Assembly (NCBI RefSeq): GCF_020832045.1
Contig: NZ_JAFIFK010000016.1
Coordinates: forward strand, 1 to 47,078
Direction of reading: 5' to 3'
Source: Halomonas sp.
GTDB lineage: Bacteria > Pseudomonadota > Gammaproteobacteria > Pseudomonadales > Halomonadaceae
DNA: 47,078 nt
This document shows, piece by piece, positions 25,025-33,204 of this stretch (its first letter is position 1; every line of letters starts with the position of its first letter). The notes below the pieces were generated by a model. The model was not told the DNA's origin. It saw only the letters and a list, made by a program, of their open reading frames with translations, and did no database searches. The position numbers and the translations under genes are program-made.

Positions 25025-26524
25025 TCAGCTGAGCGAAATGGTGCTGTTGATACCGCTCGAGACGTTCTCGGGCTCGAACCAGCGTGCCGTTACGGTCTTG
25101 GTCTGAGTCCAGAACTGAATCGCCTGCTTGCCGTTGGGACCCAGATCGCCCAGCTTCGAGGCCCGCGAACCGGTGAAGCTGAAGTAGGCCACCGGCACCG
25201 GGATCGGCACGTTGATGCCCACCTGGCCCACGTCGATGTCGCTCTCGAAGCGACGCGCCACCCAGCCGGAGTTGGTGAAGATCGAGGTGCCGTTACCGTT
25301 GGGGTTGGCGTTGATGAATGCGATCGCCTCGTCCAGGGTATCGACGCTGACCACACACAGCACCGGACCGAAGATCTCCTCGCGGTAGATCGTCATCTCC
25401 GGAGTGACGTCGGCGAACACGGTGGCACCGACGAAGTTGCCGTCCGGATAGCCTTCCACCTGGTAACCGCGGCCATCGACGAGCAGCTTGGCGCCCTCTT
25501 TCTCGCCGGCATCGATCAGACGCTCCACGCGCTCCTTGGCGGCCGGCGACACCAGCGGGCCGAGATCGGCATCGCGCTGGGTACCGGGCCCCACCTTCAT
25601 GCTGCGCGCGCCCTCGACGATATCGTCGAGCCAGGCCTTGGCTTCACCCACCAGCACCACCACGGAGTTGGCCATGCAGCGCTGGCCGGCGGCACCGAAG
25701 GCGGAGCCCAGCAGATTGTTTATCGCCTGGCTGCGGTTGGCGTCGGGCATAACGACGCAGTGGTTCTTCGCACCCATCATGGCCTGCATGCGCTTGCCGG
25801 CGTTGGCGGCACGGTTGTAGAGCAGCGAGCCCACGTGGCTCGAGCCGATGAAGGAGAGCGCCTTGATATCAGGGTGGTCGGCGATCTGGTTGGCCACATC
25901 CGGGCCGCCGTGGACCACATTGAGCACGCCGGCCGGCACGCCCGCCTCGTGGGCCAGCTCGACAAGGCGCATGGTGGAGCTGGGGTCCTGCTCGGAAGGC
26001 TTGAGGACGAAGGTGTTGCCGGTAGCGATGGCTAGCGGGAACATGAAGCAGGGCAGCATGATGGGGAAATTGAAGGCAGTGATACCGGCCCCCACGCCCA
26101 GCGGCTGATTGAGGGTGTAGACATCCACCTCGCTGGCCGCGTTTTCGGCCAGCTCGCCCAGCTGCAGCGAGGTGATTGAGCAGGCGTGCTCCACCACTTC
26201 CAGACCACGGCCCACTTCGCCGGCGGCATCGGGCAGGGTCTTGCCATGCTCCTCAGTGATCAGGGCCGCAAGCTCCTCGGTATTATCGCGCACCAGCGCC
26301 TGAAGCTTGAGCATGATGCGCATGCGCTTACCGAGCGGTACCTTGCGCCAGGTTTTGAAGGCTTCCTTGGCGCTGGCCACGGCGCGGTCGACTTCCTCGG
26401 CGGTACAGAACGGCACCCGCGCCACCACTTCCTGGGTAGCAGGGTTGATCACGTCTCGCCACTCCTGGCTCTGGGACGGGACGGGCTTGCCGTCGATGTA
26501 CATGGGAATTTCGCGAACGGACAT
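25025..26524 (-). CDS. mmsA: CoA-acylating methylmalonate-semialdehyde dehydrogenase
   Basis: 499 residues from the ATG at 26524, which has AAGGAGA upstream; a longer frame to 26626 has no support. The NAD-dependent aldehyde dehydrogenase turns methylmalonate semialdehyde into propionyl-CoA and malonate semialdehyde into acetyl-CoA (valine, thymine, inositol and beta-alanine catabolism). Family marks are AGITAFNFPIMLPCFMFPLA, the cofactor site region FIGSSHVGSLLYNRA, the catalytic Cys in FGAAGQRCMANS and a C-terminal FSFTGSRASKLGDL. A LysR gene is divergent, and the gene has its own terminator. No mmsB or acyl-CoA dehydrogenase is nearby. Confidence 0.93.
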   Translation of the reverse strand: MSVREIPMYIDGKPVPSQSQEWRDVINPATQEVVARVPFCTAEEVDRAVASAKEAFKTWRKVPLGKRMRIMLKLQALVRDNTEELAALITEEHGKTLPDAAGEVGRGLEVVEHACSITSLQLGELAENAASEVDVYTLNQPLGVGAGITAFNFPIMLPCFMFPLAIATGNTFVLKPSEQDPSSTMRLVELAHEAGVPAGVLNVVHGGPDVANQIADHPDIKALSFIGSSHVGSLLYNRAANAGKRMQAMMGAKNHCVVMPDANRSQAINNLLGSAFGAAGQRCMANSVVVLVGEAKAWLDDIVEGARSMKVGPGTQRDADLGPLVSPAAKERVERLIDAGEKEGAKLLVDGRGYQVEGYPDGNFVGATVFADVTPEMTIYREEIFGPVLCVVSVDTLDEAIAFINANPNGNGTSIFTNSGWVARRFESDIDVGQVGINVPIPVPVAYFSFTGSRASKLGDLGPNGKQAIQFWTQTKTVTARWFEPENVSSGINSTISLS

Positions 26525-26686
26525 GGCGCTTCTCCTTGGGATGCACGGCAGCTTGCCTGCGCCTCCCTTATCGTCGTTGTTTGATTGGGTCGACTTAGAC
26601 TTTGTGTGTATAAAAGCACGAAACAAGGTGAATTCGAGTCTATACAGTCACTCATAGGCGTGACAACGGGCACTTCTTCACATTAT

Positions 26687-26704
26687 TTGTGCAAAAATGC
26701 ACAA
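26687..26704. promoter_or_regulatory. 18-bp palindrome at the LysR gene start
   Basis: TTGTGCA-AAAA-TGCACAA is a perfect inverted repeat with 7-bp arms in the mmsA-lysR divergent region. It contains the ATG at 26697, which is one reason to place the LysR start downstream at 26730. It is a candidate operator for the LysR protein or another regulator. Confidence 0.45.
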
Positions 26705-26729
26705 CCAGCCTAATCCGGAAACATGGCCC

Positions 26730-27674
26730 ATGGTCGACTGGCAAGACATTCAGATCTTTCTCGAAGTGGCGCGCAGTCAACGGCTCACCGACGCAGCCCG
26801 GCGGCTGGGACTCGACCACTCCACGCTGTCGCGGCGCACTCGGCGCTTCGAGCAGAAACTCAATACCCAGCTCTTCGAGCGTAGCACTCATGGCTACCAC
26901 CTGACCGAGGCCGGCCAGCAACTACTGGCACACGCCGAGGAGATGGCCCGTCACGCTTTCGAGGCTGGCGAAAGCCTGGCCGACAAGAACCGTCAATTGA
27001 GCGGCCAGATTCGCCTGGGCGTGACCGAGGGCTTCGGCACCTGGGTCGTCGCCCCACTGCTCGCTGCCTTCTGCGAACGCCACCCCGGCATCACGCTGGA
27101 CCTGCTGGCCCTGCCCCGGGTGGTGAACCTGAGCCGCCACGAGGCGGATCTGGCCATCACCGTGGAGCGGCCGGCTAGCCAGGGGCTGATCATTTCGCGG
27201 CTGTGCGATTACCGTCTGCGGCTCTACGGCAGCCAGGCGTATTTCCAGCGTCACGGCCGCCCTTCCCGTCTTGCCGAGCTGGGCCACCACCGTCTTATCG
27301 GCTACGTGGACGATCTGATCTTCAGCGAACAGCTGAGCTATCTCGAACCGCTGCTCGATCCGGCAGTGGTCGGTGCCGCACCGCACTTCTCGATCCGCAG
27401 CACCAGCGTGACCACCCAGCACGCTGCCGCCCAGCAGGGCGCCGGGCTAGCCATCCTGCCATGCTTCATGGCCGAGCCCGGCAACCCGCTGGAAAGTGTG
27501 CTGAATGAAGAGGTCCAGATCGTGCGCCAGTTCTGGATCACCGCCCGCCAGGAGCAGCGCCGCCTGGCGCGGGTGCGGTTATTGTGGGATTTCCTGCGTG
27601 AGGCGCTGGAGGCCAACCGGGCGCTGCTGATGGGAGAGTCGCGGGAGCTGGTGCTTCCCGCGAACTCGGTCTAG
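26730..27674 (+). CDS. LysR-family transcriptional regulator, divergent to mmsA
   Basis: About 314 residues from the ATG at 26730. A start at 26697 would lie inside a perfect palindrome and lacks a ribosome site. The N-terminal winged helix-turn-helix is evident (DIQIFLEVARSQRLTDAARR, then LDHSTLSRRTRRFEQ), followed by a ligand-sensing domain from about residue 90 (SGQIRLGVTEGFGTWVVAPL). The N-terminal spacing and sequence place it among the CrgA/AaeR-like LysR proteins. Its divergent position suggests control of mmsA; the inducer is unknown. It converges with the flavoprotein gene. Confidence 0.9.
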   Translation: MVDWQDIQIFLEVARSQRLTDAARRLGLDHSTLSRRTRRFEQKLNTQLFERSTHGYHLTEAGQQLLAHAEEMARHAFEAGESLADKNRQLSGQIRLGVTEGFGTWVVAPLLAAFCERHPGITLDLLALPRVVNLSRHEADLAITVERPASQGLIISRLCDYRLRLYGSQAYFQRHGRPSRLAELGHHRLIGYVDDLIFSEQLSYLEPLLDPAVVGAAPHFSIRSTSVTTQHAAAQQGAGLAILPCFMAEPGNPLESVLNEEVQIVRQFWITARQEQRRLARVRLLWDFLREALEANRALLMGESRELVLPANSV

Positions 27675-27684
27675 AAAAGCCCCG

Positions 27685-29097
27685 TCAGGCGGCGGATTCG
27701 CAGCCGAGCTGACGGGCGGCCTCTCGCCCCGCAATGGCGCCCAGCACCACGGCACTGAGCAGCCCGTTACCGGAGAGATAGCCGCTGTCACCCGAGCCGG
27801 AAACGCCACGTGCCGCGCCGCCGGCAGCAAACAGGTTGGCGAAGGAGGAGCCATCCTGGCGCAGCACACGCGCCTGGGTATTCACTTCGAGACCGCCCTG
27901 GGTATGAAACAGCGCACCGGTGACCTTGATGACATGATAAGGCGCCACCAACAGATCCTCGGCGGTGAACGTCCTGCCGAAGCGATCCGCCTCACCGCTC
28001 TTGGCCAGCCTATGCATTTCGTCAAAGGTGTCGCTCAGCGCCGCAAGCGGGAGCGATAGCTCGCGGGCCATGGTTTTCAGGCTGTCGAAGGTACGCACTG
28101 CCCCGGCGATATGGGCGTTGCGGTAGTCCTCAAACTCCAGCGCCGCCTGATGGATCCGGCGATCGAACAGGTTCCAAGCAACGCCGTCAGGCTGGGCCAG
28201 CACCTTGGCCGCCTGCTCCGAATAGCCACCGTGTTCGTTGGAAAAGCGTAGCCCTTCACAGTTGATCTGCACCCCGCCGCGCATCATTACCGCCCAGGTA
28301 ATGAGCGTCTGGTGCGGCATGGCCAACGAGCCGTGCCCCTGGCAGGCACCCAGATCCTTGAGGCTGGCACCCATTGCTTCGCCCCATAGTACGGCATCGC
28401 CCTGGTTGCCTTCGTGGCCGAAGTAGAGCGCTTTCTTCAACGTCGGTAAATGGCGTGCCACCAGCTCCGGGTTGCCGCCGTAGCCGTTGCATGCCAGCAC
28501 CAAGGCGTCGCAGCCGAATGATTCCCGGCTGCCGTCGGGACGTTCGAGCGTGACGCCATGTACCCGACTGGTATCGTCCACATGAAGATCCACGACTTGA
28601 GCCTCGGTCAGCAGGTCGATACCTGCCGCCTCCACCGCATTGAGCAGGCTGCCCATCAGCTCCTCCCCGGTGCGCCTTGGGGTAGCGTGCATACGCATGC
28701 GGCTATGCCCGGGGTAGAGAAAGCCCTCCACCAGATCGAAAGGCACGCCGTGGGCGTCGGCCAGCCACTCCACCACGCCGGCCGAGGCCTCGGTCAGGGC
28801 GCGTACGATGTCAGGATCCGATTGATGACCGTTCTTGCGGTGGATGTCCTCGGCCATCAGTTTGGGGCTGTCCGCTACGCCTCGCTGCTCCTGGAAGCGC
28901 GTGCCTGCCGCAGGAATGAATCCCTGGGACATGGAGGTACTCCCCCGCGGCAACGCATCGCGCTCCAGCACCACGGCCGAGATGCCCTGTTCATGGGCCG
29001 CGAGCGCTGCGACAAGACCGCAGGCCCCCGCGCCGACGATCACCAGCGGCACGTGCGCCTCGAACTCCTCACCGCTACCAAAAGCTACGATAGCCAT
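27685..29097 (-). CDS. FAD-dependent oxidoreductase (fumarate reductase flavoprotein-like)
   Basis: 470 residues, no signal peptide, so cytosolic. The N-terminus has the FAD dinucleotide-binding motif LVIVGAGACGLVAALAAHEQG. The C-terminal part has ALFHTQGGLEVN and the second FAD contact FANLFAAGGAARGVSGSGDSG, typical of the FAD_binding_2 family (fumarate reductase, tricarballylate dehydrogenase, 3-ketosteroid dehydrogenase). Such enzymes introduce or remove a C=C bond next to a carbonyl or carboxylate. It is the last of six co-directional genes and lies 11 bases after a deacetylase-family gene. In that setting it could desaturate a saturated dicarboxylate or imide. The substrate is inferred only. 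Confidence 0.85.
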   Translation of the reverse strand: MAIVAFGSGEEFEAHVPLVIVGAGACGLVAALAAHEQGISAVVLERDALPRGSTSMSQGFIPAAGTRFQEQRGVADSPKLMAEDIHRKNGHQSDPDIVRALTEASAGVVEWLADAHGVPFDLVEGFLYPGHSRMRMHATPRRTGEELMGSLLNAVEAAGIDLLTEAQVVDLHVDDTSRVHGVTLERPDGSRESFGCDALVLACNGYGGNPELVARHLPTLKKALYFGHEGNQGDAVLWGEAMGASLKDLGACQGHGSLAMPHQTLITWAVMMRGGVQINCEGLRFSNEHGGYSEQAAKVLAQPDGVAWNLFDRRIHQAALEFEDYRNAHIAGAVRTFDSLKTMARELSLPLAALSDTFDEMHRLAKSGEADRFGRTFTAEDLLVAPYHVIKVTGALFHTQGGLEVNTQARVLRQDGSSFANLFAAGGAARGVSGSGDSGYLSGNGLLSAVVLGAIAGREAARQLGCESAA

Positions 29098-29108
29098 GGC
29101 ATCACTCC

Positions 29109-30044
29109 TCAGTCGTTGCCGCCTGCCTGGTCCCGGTAGGCGTCGAGAATCTCACCGGCCGGTGCCTGCCACACCTCGGCATGTCCGGCAATATGGTCGA
29201 GTACATCCTCCAGGCAGCCGATGCGATGGGGCTGGCCCACCAGCCACGGATGCAGGTTCAGCCCCAGCAGACGGCCGCCCTGCTCCCCGCCTTCGTTCAG
29301 CAGGAAGTCGAAGGCATCCTTCACCTGGGTCGCCCAACTGTCCTCCGAGTGCAGGTTCTGGCACATCACGAACTGGTCTTCGATCTCCGTGGAGAGCGGC
29401 ATCATGGCAAGCGGGCCTTTCTCGGTGGCGAAGGCGAAGGGCATGTCGTCGTTGACCCAGTCGCAGCAGTACTCGATGCCGTTTTCGGCCAGCATCTCCG
29501 GGGTATTCCAGCTCTGGTGCTTGGCCGGACTCAGCCAGCCGCGCACGGGCTGGCCGGTCAGCTTGCGCAGAGTCTCGACGGAGCGCCGCACGATATCGGC
29601 CTCCTCGTCGCGGTCCTGACCGCCGTAGTGCAGGTGATCCATGTTCCAGCCGTGGCACACAAACTCGCCGCCGTAGGCTTTGAGGCGATTCAGCAGATAG
29701 GGGTGCTGCTCAGCAAGTTGAGCATTGACTGCCCAGGTGGGTCGAATGCCCCGCTGCTGGAAGGCCTTTAGCATGCGGTAGATGCCTACCCGGTTGCCGT
29801 AGTCGCGCAGCGAGTAGTGGCGCAAGTCCGGATAAGGCATGGTCATGCCGTTGGGCACCTTGAACGGCACACCGCGCTGGTTGAGCGGGTAGAACTGCAA
29901 TGACACGTTGATCCATACCGCCACTGGCTTGTCGCCAGGCCACCGGACCGGCTTGCGATCGGCGAGCATGGACCAGGCATAGCGTTCGTGGTCGTAGCCA
30001 TGACGCCGCCAGGGGTAGTTCAGATATTCCGGCTCGAGTGACAT
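29109..30044 (-). CDS. polysaccharide-deacetylase-family hydrolase (allantoinase/imidase-like), copy B
   Basis: 311 residues, cytosolic (no signal peptide). It belongs to the NodB-fold carbohydrate esterase 4 superfamily in the branch with PuuE allantoinase: WPGDKPVAVWINVSLQFYPL near the start, LRDYGNRVGIYRMLKAFQQRGI, then EFVCHGWNMDHLHYGG. The NodB-type TFDDG motif is absent; the His pair in HGWNMDH is retained. The fold and the missing signal argue for a ring-opening amidohydrolase on a small cyclic amide or imide rather than a cell-wall deacetylase. It starts 2 bases after its paralogue ends (about one third identical by eye). Confidence 0.8.
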   Translation of the reverse strand: MSLEPEYLNYPWRRHGYDHERYAWSMLADRKPVRWPGDKPVAVWINVSLQFYPLNQRGVPFKVPNGMTMPYPDLRHYSLRDYGNRVGIYRMLKAFQQRGIRPTWAVNAQLAEQHPYLLNRLKAYGGEFVCHGWNMDHLHYGGQDRDEEADIVRRSVETLRKLTGQPVRGWLSPAKHQSWNTPEMLAENGIEYCCDWVNDDMPFAFATEKGPLAMMPLSTEIEDQFVMCQNLHSEDSWATQVKDAFDFLLNEGGEQGGRLLGLNLHPWLVGQPHRIGCLEDVLDHIAGHAEVWQAPAGEILDAYRDQAGGND

Positions 30045-30046
30045 GG

Positions 30047-31009
30047 TCAGGATCTCCCAGCCGCAGCGGCCTTGGCGCCTATGTCGCGCAAGGCCTCATC
30101 GTAATGATTGGCGAGATAGTGGCCCGCGATCTCGCGGCCGGTGGCGACCCACACATCGCTGTGGCCAGTGATGTACTCCAGCGCCTCCTCGAAGGCCTTG
30201 ATACGGTGGGGACAGCTGACCTGATAGCTATGGGTGGGGATGCACATCACCGTGCCCGACTCGGCGCCCTCGGCGTAGAGCCGGTCGAAGTGGCGCTTGA
30301 GCATGGTCAGGTAGTGGCGCGGCTCCACCTTGTTCACCGCGTAGACGATGGTGTCGTTCATCTCCAGCGAATAGGGCATGGAGATGAAGCGCCGCCCGGA
30401 GCGCAGGCGGATCGGTGTGGGCTGGTCGTCGTGAAACAGGTCGCAGGTGTAGAGACCGCCCTCTTCGCCGAACAGCTCCTGCCCCACCTCGGCGAACAAG
30501 TCGAGGGTGTGCTCCGAGTGGGACAGCGCCGGCGCCAGGTAGCCGGCGCACTTTTGCCCGGTGTGACGATGAATGGACTCGATGCCGTCGCGAATCATCT
30601 CCCGCTCCTGGGCCTCGCTCAGGCCATAGGTGTAGCGGGTGTTGTAGATGCCGTGGCTGAAGAACTCCCAGTCGCGCTCGCGGCACATCTCGATGATCTC
30701 GGGGTGGTGCTCGCACAGCGCCACCGAGAGCGACACCGAGCCACGAATGCCGTACTTGTCGAGCAGCGCCATCTGGCGCTGGTGCCCGACTCGATTGCCG
30801 TAGTCGCGAATGCTGAAGCCAGGCACCGAGGGGTGCGGCGTGGGCCACGGCTTGCGCTGCGGGTTGGCCGGCGGGTCGAGTTCGTAATATTCGATGTTGG
30901 GAGCCACCCAGAAGGCGACTCGTGCCCCGCCTGGCCAGGTGATCTTCGGTCGGTTCTCGTAGGGCCAGTAGTCGTAGGCGTCCAGCCCCTCTTTCATCTC
31001 TGTGTGCAT
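30047..31009 (-). CDS. polysaccharide-deacetylase-family hydrolase (allantoinase/imidase-like), copy A
   Basis: 320 residues, cytosolic. GAGGAGG precedes the ATG. It shares the pattern of the next gene: WPGGARVAFWVAPNIEYYEL, IRDYGNRVGHQRQMALLDKYGI and a WEFFSHGIYNTRY segment. At the place where classical family members carry the second metal His, this copy has Asn-Thr-Arg instead, and the TFDDG motif is also missing. PuuE allantoinases likewise depart from the NodB metal triad. A cyclic imide or ureide hydrolase is the most likely kind of activity. It lies 17 bases after the amidohydrolase gene in the same operon. The two adjacent paralogues may form a hetero-oligomer or act on two substrates. 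Confidence 0.8.
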   Translation of the reverse strand: MHTEMKEGLDAYDYWPYENRPKITWPGGARVAFWVAPNIEYYELDPPANPQRKPWPTPHPSVPGFSIRDYGNRVGHQRQMALLDKYGIRGSVSLSVALCEHHPEIIEMCRERDWEFFSHGIYNTRYTYGLSEAQEREMIRDGIESIHRHTGQKCAGYLAPALSHSEHTLDLFAEVGQELFGEEGGLYTCDLFHDDQPTPIRLRSGRRFISMPYSLEMNDTIVYAVNKVEPRHYLTMLKRHFDRLYAEGAESGTVMCIPTHSYQVSCPHRIKAFEEALEYITGHSDVWVATGREIAGHYLANHYDEALRDIGAKAAAAGRS

Positions 31010-31026
31010 CTCAGCCTCCTCGCCGC

Positions 31027-31701
31027 TCAGGCCCGATTGTTCGCACGCGACTCGAGCCAGGCCAGTACGTCAGCCACGTTAAGCACGTCGGCGTACTTGA
31101 GGTGTAGGTCGGTGAGGTTGGCGTAGTGGTAGCTCTCGTGTTTGTCGGCCACGCACTCCATGGGCACGATGGTGCGATATCCCCGCGACAGGCTGTCCAC
31201 CGCGGTGGCGCGAATACAGCCCGAGGTGGAGCCGCCAGTGACAATCAGGGTGTCGACCTGATGCCATACCAGCAGCGACTGCAGCGGCGTCTCGAAGAAA
31301 GCAGAGGGCATGCGTTTGGTGTAGACGACGTCGCCCGGCTCGATTTCCACGCGCTCGTCGAAGGCGGCACGATCGGAGTCGTACTTGATGTTCTGCAACG
31401 AATCGGGGGTATCGGTGCGTGTGCCCCATACGCCGGCATCCTCGGCGGAATCGAGGAAGGCCACGTGAGTCCACACCACCGGCCAGCCGAGCTTGCGAAA
31501 GCCGCGTGCCAGCTGATTGACGTACTCGAGCTGATTGGGGTCGGTCTCGTAGGCGGTCTTGTACAGGTCGGTACGGGTATAGGCCTTCTGCGGGTCGACG
31601 TTGACCAGCACCGCCTTGTTGCCGAAGCCGAACGGCACGCGCTGGGGGTTGCCCATCGCCTCGAAGAAGATCTCCTTGGCGGTCTTGTCGGTGGTGATCA
31701 T
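31027..31701 (-). CDS. isochorismatase-family amidohydrolase (N-carbamoylsarcosine / maleamate amidase-like)
   Basis: 224 residues from the ATG at 31701 (AGGAGA upstream); a longer frame is unsupported. The catalytic triad of the cysteine hydrolase family is intact: Asp36 in VNVDPQKAYT, Lys129 in YTKRMPSAF and Cys162 in STSGCIRATAVDS. The GCxRAT variant resembles N-carbamoylsarcosine amidase and maleamate amidase (NicF) more than isochorismatase or nicotinamidase. It would hydrolyse a linear amide to acid plus ammonia (and CO2 if carbamoyl). Its position between two cyclic-amide-type hydrolases and a lyase fits a half-amidase acting on the ring-opened product. The exact substrate is inferred. 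Confidence 0.85.
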   Translation of the reverse strand: MITTDKTAKEIFFEAMGNPQRVPFGFGNKAVLVNVDPQKAYTRTDLYKTAYETDPNQLEYVNQLARGFRKLGWPVVWTHVAFLDSAEDAGVWGTRTDTPDSLQNIKYDSDRAAFDERVEIEPGDVVYTKRMPSAFFETPLQSLLVWHQVDTLIVTGGSTSGCIRATAVDSLSRGYRTIVPMECVADKHESYHYANLTDLHLKYADVLNVADVLAWLESRANNRA

Positions 31702-31732
31702 GCACTCTCTCCTGAAAGGGTTGTCCTTGTTC

Positions 31733-32608
31733 TCAACGACCGTCGTATTTCTCACCCAGCTCGAGCATCTTGCGCGTGCCGAGCACCTCATTGAGCTGAC
31801 TGAAGTCGAGCATACGCTCGCGGAAGGCGTCGGTGGTGCCGTCACGATGCAGGGTACTGAAGAACTGGCTCGCCATATGGGTGAAGGCGCGCACCAGGGC
31901 GCCGGGGAAGATCACCAGAGAGAAGCCCAGCCCTTGCAGGGCCTGGGCGTTCTGCAACGGTGTATCGCCCCCTTCCACCATATTGGCCATGATCGGTATC
32001 TTGCCGCGGAACTCGGCCATGATGCTGGCAATGTCGTCGTCGCTGCGAATGCCTTCGATGAAGAGCATGTCGACCCCGGCCTCACGATAGGCATGAGCCC
32101 GCTCGATGGCACGCTCCGTGCCCTCCACCGCCACCGCATCGGTGCGCCCGATGATCAGGGTGTCATCGCTTTCCCGAGCGTCCAGCGCAGCCTTGAGCTT
32201 GCCGACCATTTCGGCCTCGGATACCAGGGTCTTGCCGCGCAGGTGGCCGCAGCGCTTGGGGTAGGTTTGATCTTCCAACTGAATGGCATTGGCCCCGGAA
32301 CGCTCCAGCATGCGCACGCTGCGCATGACGTTCATGGCATTGCCGAAGCCCGTGTCGCAATCGACCACTACCGAGAGCTCGGTGCGCTCGCGGATATGCG
32401 ACATCACGTCGTTGACCTCGCTGACGCTGACCAGACCGATGTCGGGGCGGCCAAGCTGGGTGTAGGCGATACTGGCCCCCGAAAGATAGACGGTGTCGAA
32501 ACCGGCATCGGCGGCAAGCGAGGCGCTCAAGGCATCATAAACGCCCGGCGCGACGACGATGTCGGGAGCGTTCAGCCTGGCCTTCAGGTCACTGGCGTGA
32601 AGAGTCAT
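31733..32608 (-). CDS. isocitrate lyase/PEP mutase family lyase (dimethylmalate- or methylisocitrate-lyase-like)
   Basis: 291 residues, a TIM-barrel enzyme of the isocitrate lyase/PEP mutase superfamily. Metal ligands are visible at Asp83 and Asp85 (VVDCDTGFGN) and Glu112 (QLEDQ). The active-site loop KRCGH (118-122) carries the catalytic Cys of the lyases, as in methylisocitrate and 2,3-dimethylmalate lyase; phosphonate mutases lack it. The reaction expected is aldol-type cleavage of a malate-like acid to pyruvate or glyoxylate plus a short acid. It precedes the amidohydrolase by 31 bases. The LeuCD-like hydratase on the other arm could supply its substrate. Confidence 0.85.
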   Translation of the reverse strand: MTLHASDLKARLNAPDIVVAPGVYDALSASLAADAGFDTVYLSGASIAYTQLGRPDIGLVSVSEVNDVMSHIRERTELSVVVDCDTGFGNAMNVMRSVRMLERSGANAIQLEDQTYPKRCGHLRGKTLVSEAEMVGKLKAALDARESDDTLIIGRTDAVAVEGTERAIERAHAYREAGVDMLFIEGIRSDDDIASIMAEFRGKIPIMANMVEGGDTPLQNAQALQGLGFSLVIFPGALVRAFTHMASQFFSTLHRDGTTDAFRERMLDFSQLNEVLGTRKMLELGEKYDGR

Positions 32609-32662
32609 GGCAGGAGGTTTCCTCGCATGTACATGAAGTCGATGAATGGAACGAAGCAGTTC

Positions 32663-33052
32663 TCAGGGCCGCGCAAGCGCCAGGTCGTTCCATACCTGTT
32701 GTCGCGCTATACGGCCGTGGCGCAGTTCGAAGCGGTCGATGAAACGCACATCAGAAAAGGGGGTTCCGTCGGGCCATTGGCCATCGAGTTCGCCGTGGCA
32801 GAACACTGTCGCCACGTCACTGTCGCCACAGGTTTCCACCGCCGCGATGCGCTTGCGCACGAAGCGATAGCGGCTACTGGCCCAGGCCACCAGCTCATCG
32901 AGCCGATGCATCTCGCCGCTGCCGGGAAAAACCATGGTGAAGCCCTCGTCGAGCAAGGCGCCGGCACGCTCGAGATCGCGCGCTTCCATGGCCGCGAGGA
33001 AAGTGCGCACGAGCTCCTCGGGAGAGGCACTGGGCGTATCGACGACAGACAT
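32663..33052 (-). CDS. SnoaL-like (NTF2-fold) protein
   Basis: 129 residues from the ATG at 33052 (TTGGAG upstream). The pattern PEELVRTFLAAMEARDLERA followed by alternating beta strands (FTMVFPGSGEMH, DVATVFCHGELDG, RFIDRFELRHGRIARQQVW) is typical of NTF2-fold SnoaL-like proteins, small cytosolic isomerases, hydrolases or binding proteins. No catalytic residues can be named. It is the first gene of the six-gene minus arm and starts 152 bases from the divergent gntR gene. An isomerase role in the pathway is possible but unsupported. Confidence 0.75.
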   Translation of the reverse strand: MSVVDTPSASPEELVRTFLAAMEARDLERAGALLDEGFTMVFPGSGEMHRLDELVAWASSRYRFVRKRIAAVETCGDSDVATVFCHGELDGQWPDGTPFSDVRFIDRFELRHGRIARQQVWNDLALARP

Positions 33053-33124
33053 GGTCTTCTCCAAGAGAGCCTTTATCGTTGTTTGGCGCTATTCTTCTCA
33101 TTGCATGGCACAGCAACCTGTCCT

Positions 33125-33137
33125 ATGCATAATACAT
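33125..33137. promoter_or_regulatory. candidate regulator site upstream of gntR
   Basis: ATGCAT-A-ATACAT lies 68 bases before the gntR start, in the divergent region with the minus arm. A similar repeat, ATACAT-AAA-ATACAT (34069-34083), sits directly before the -35 of the leuCD-like arm. Shared repeats at both promoters suggest binding by the GntR protein. This is pattern matching only. Confidence 0.35.
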
Positions 33138-33204
33138 TTCTATGTCTACTTCATGCCTCGCGTCAAGCGCCACATCACGACCAGCCAAGTACAAGGACCG
33201 AACC

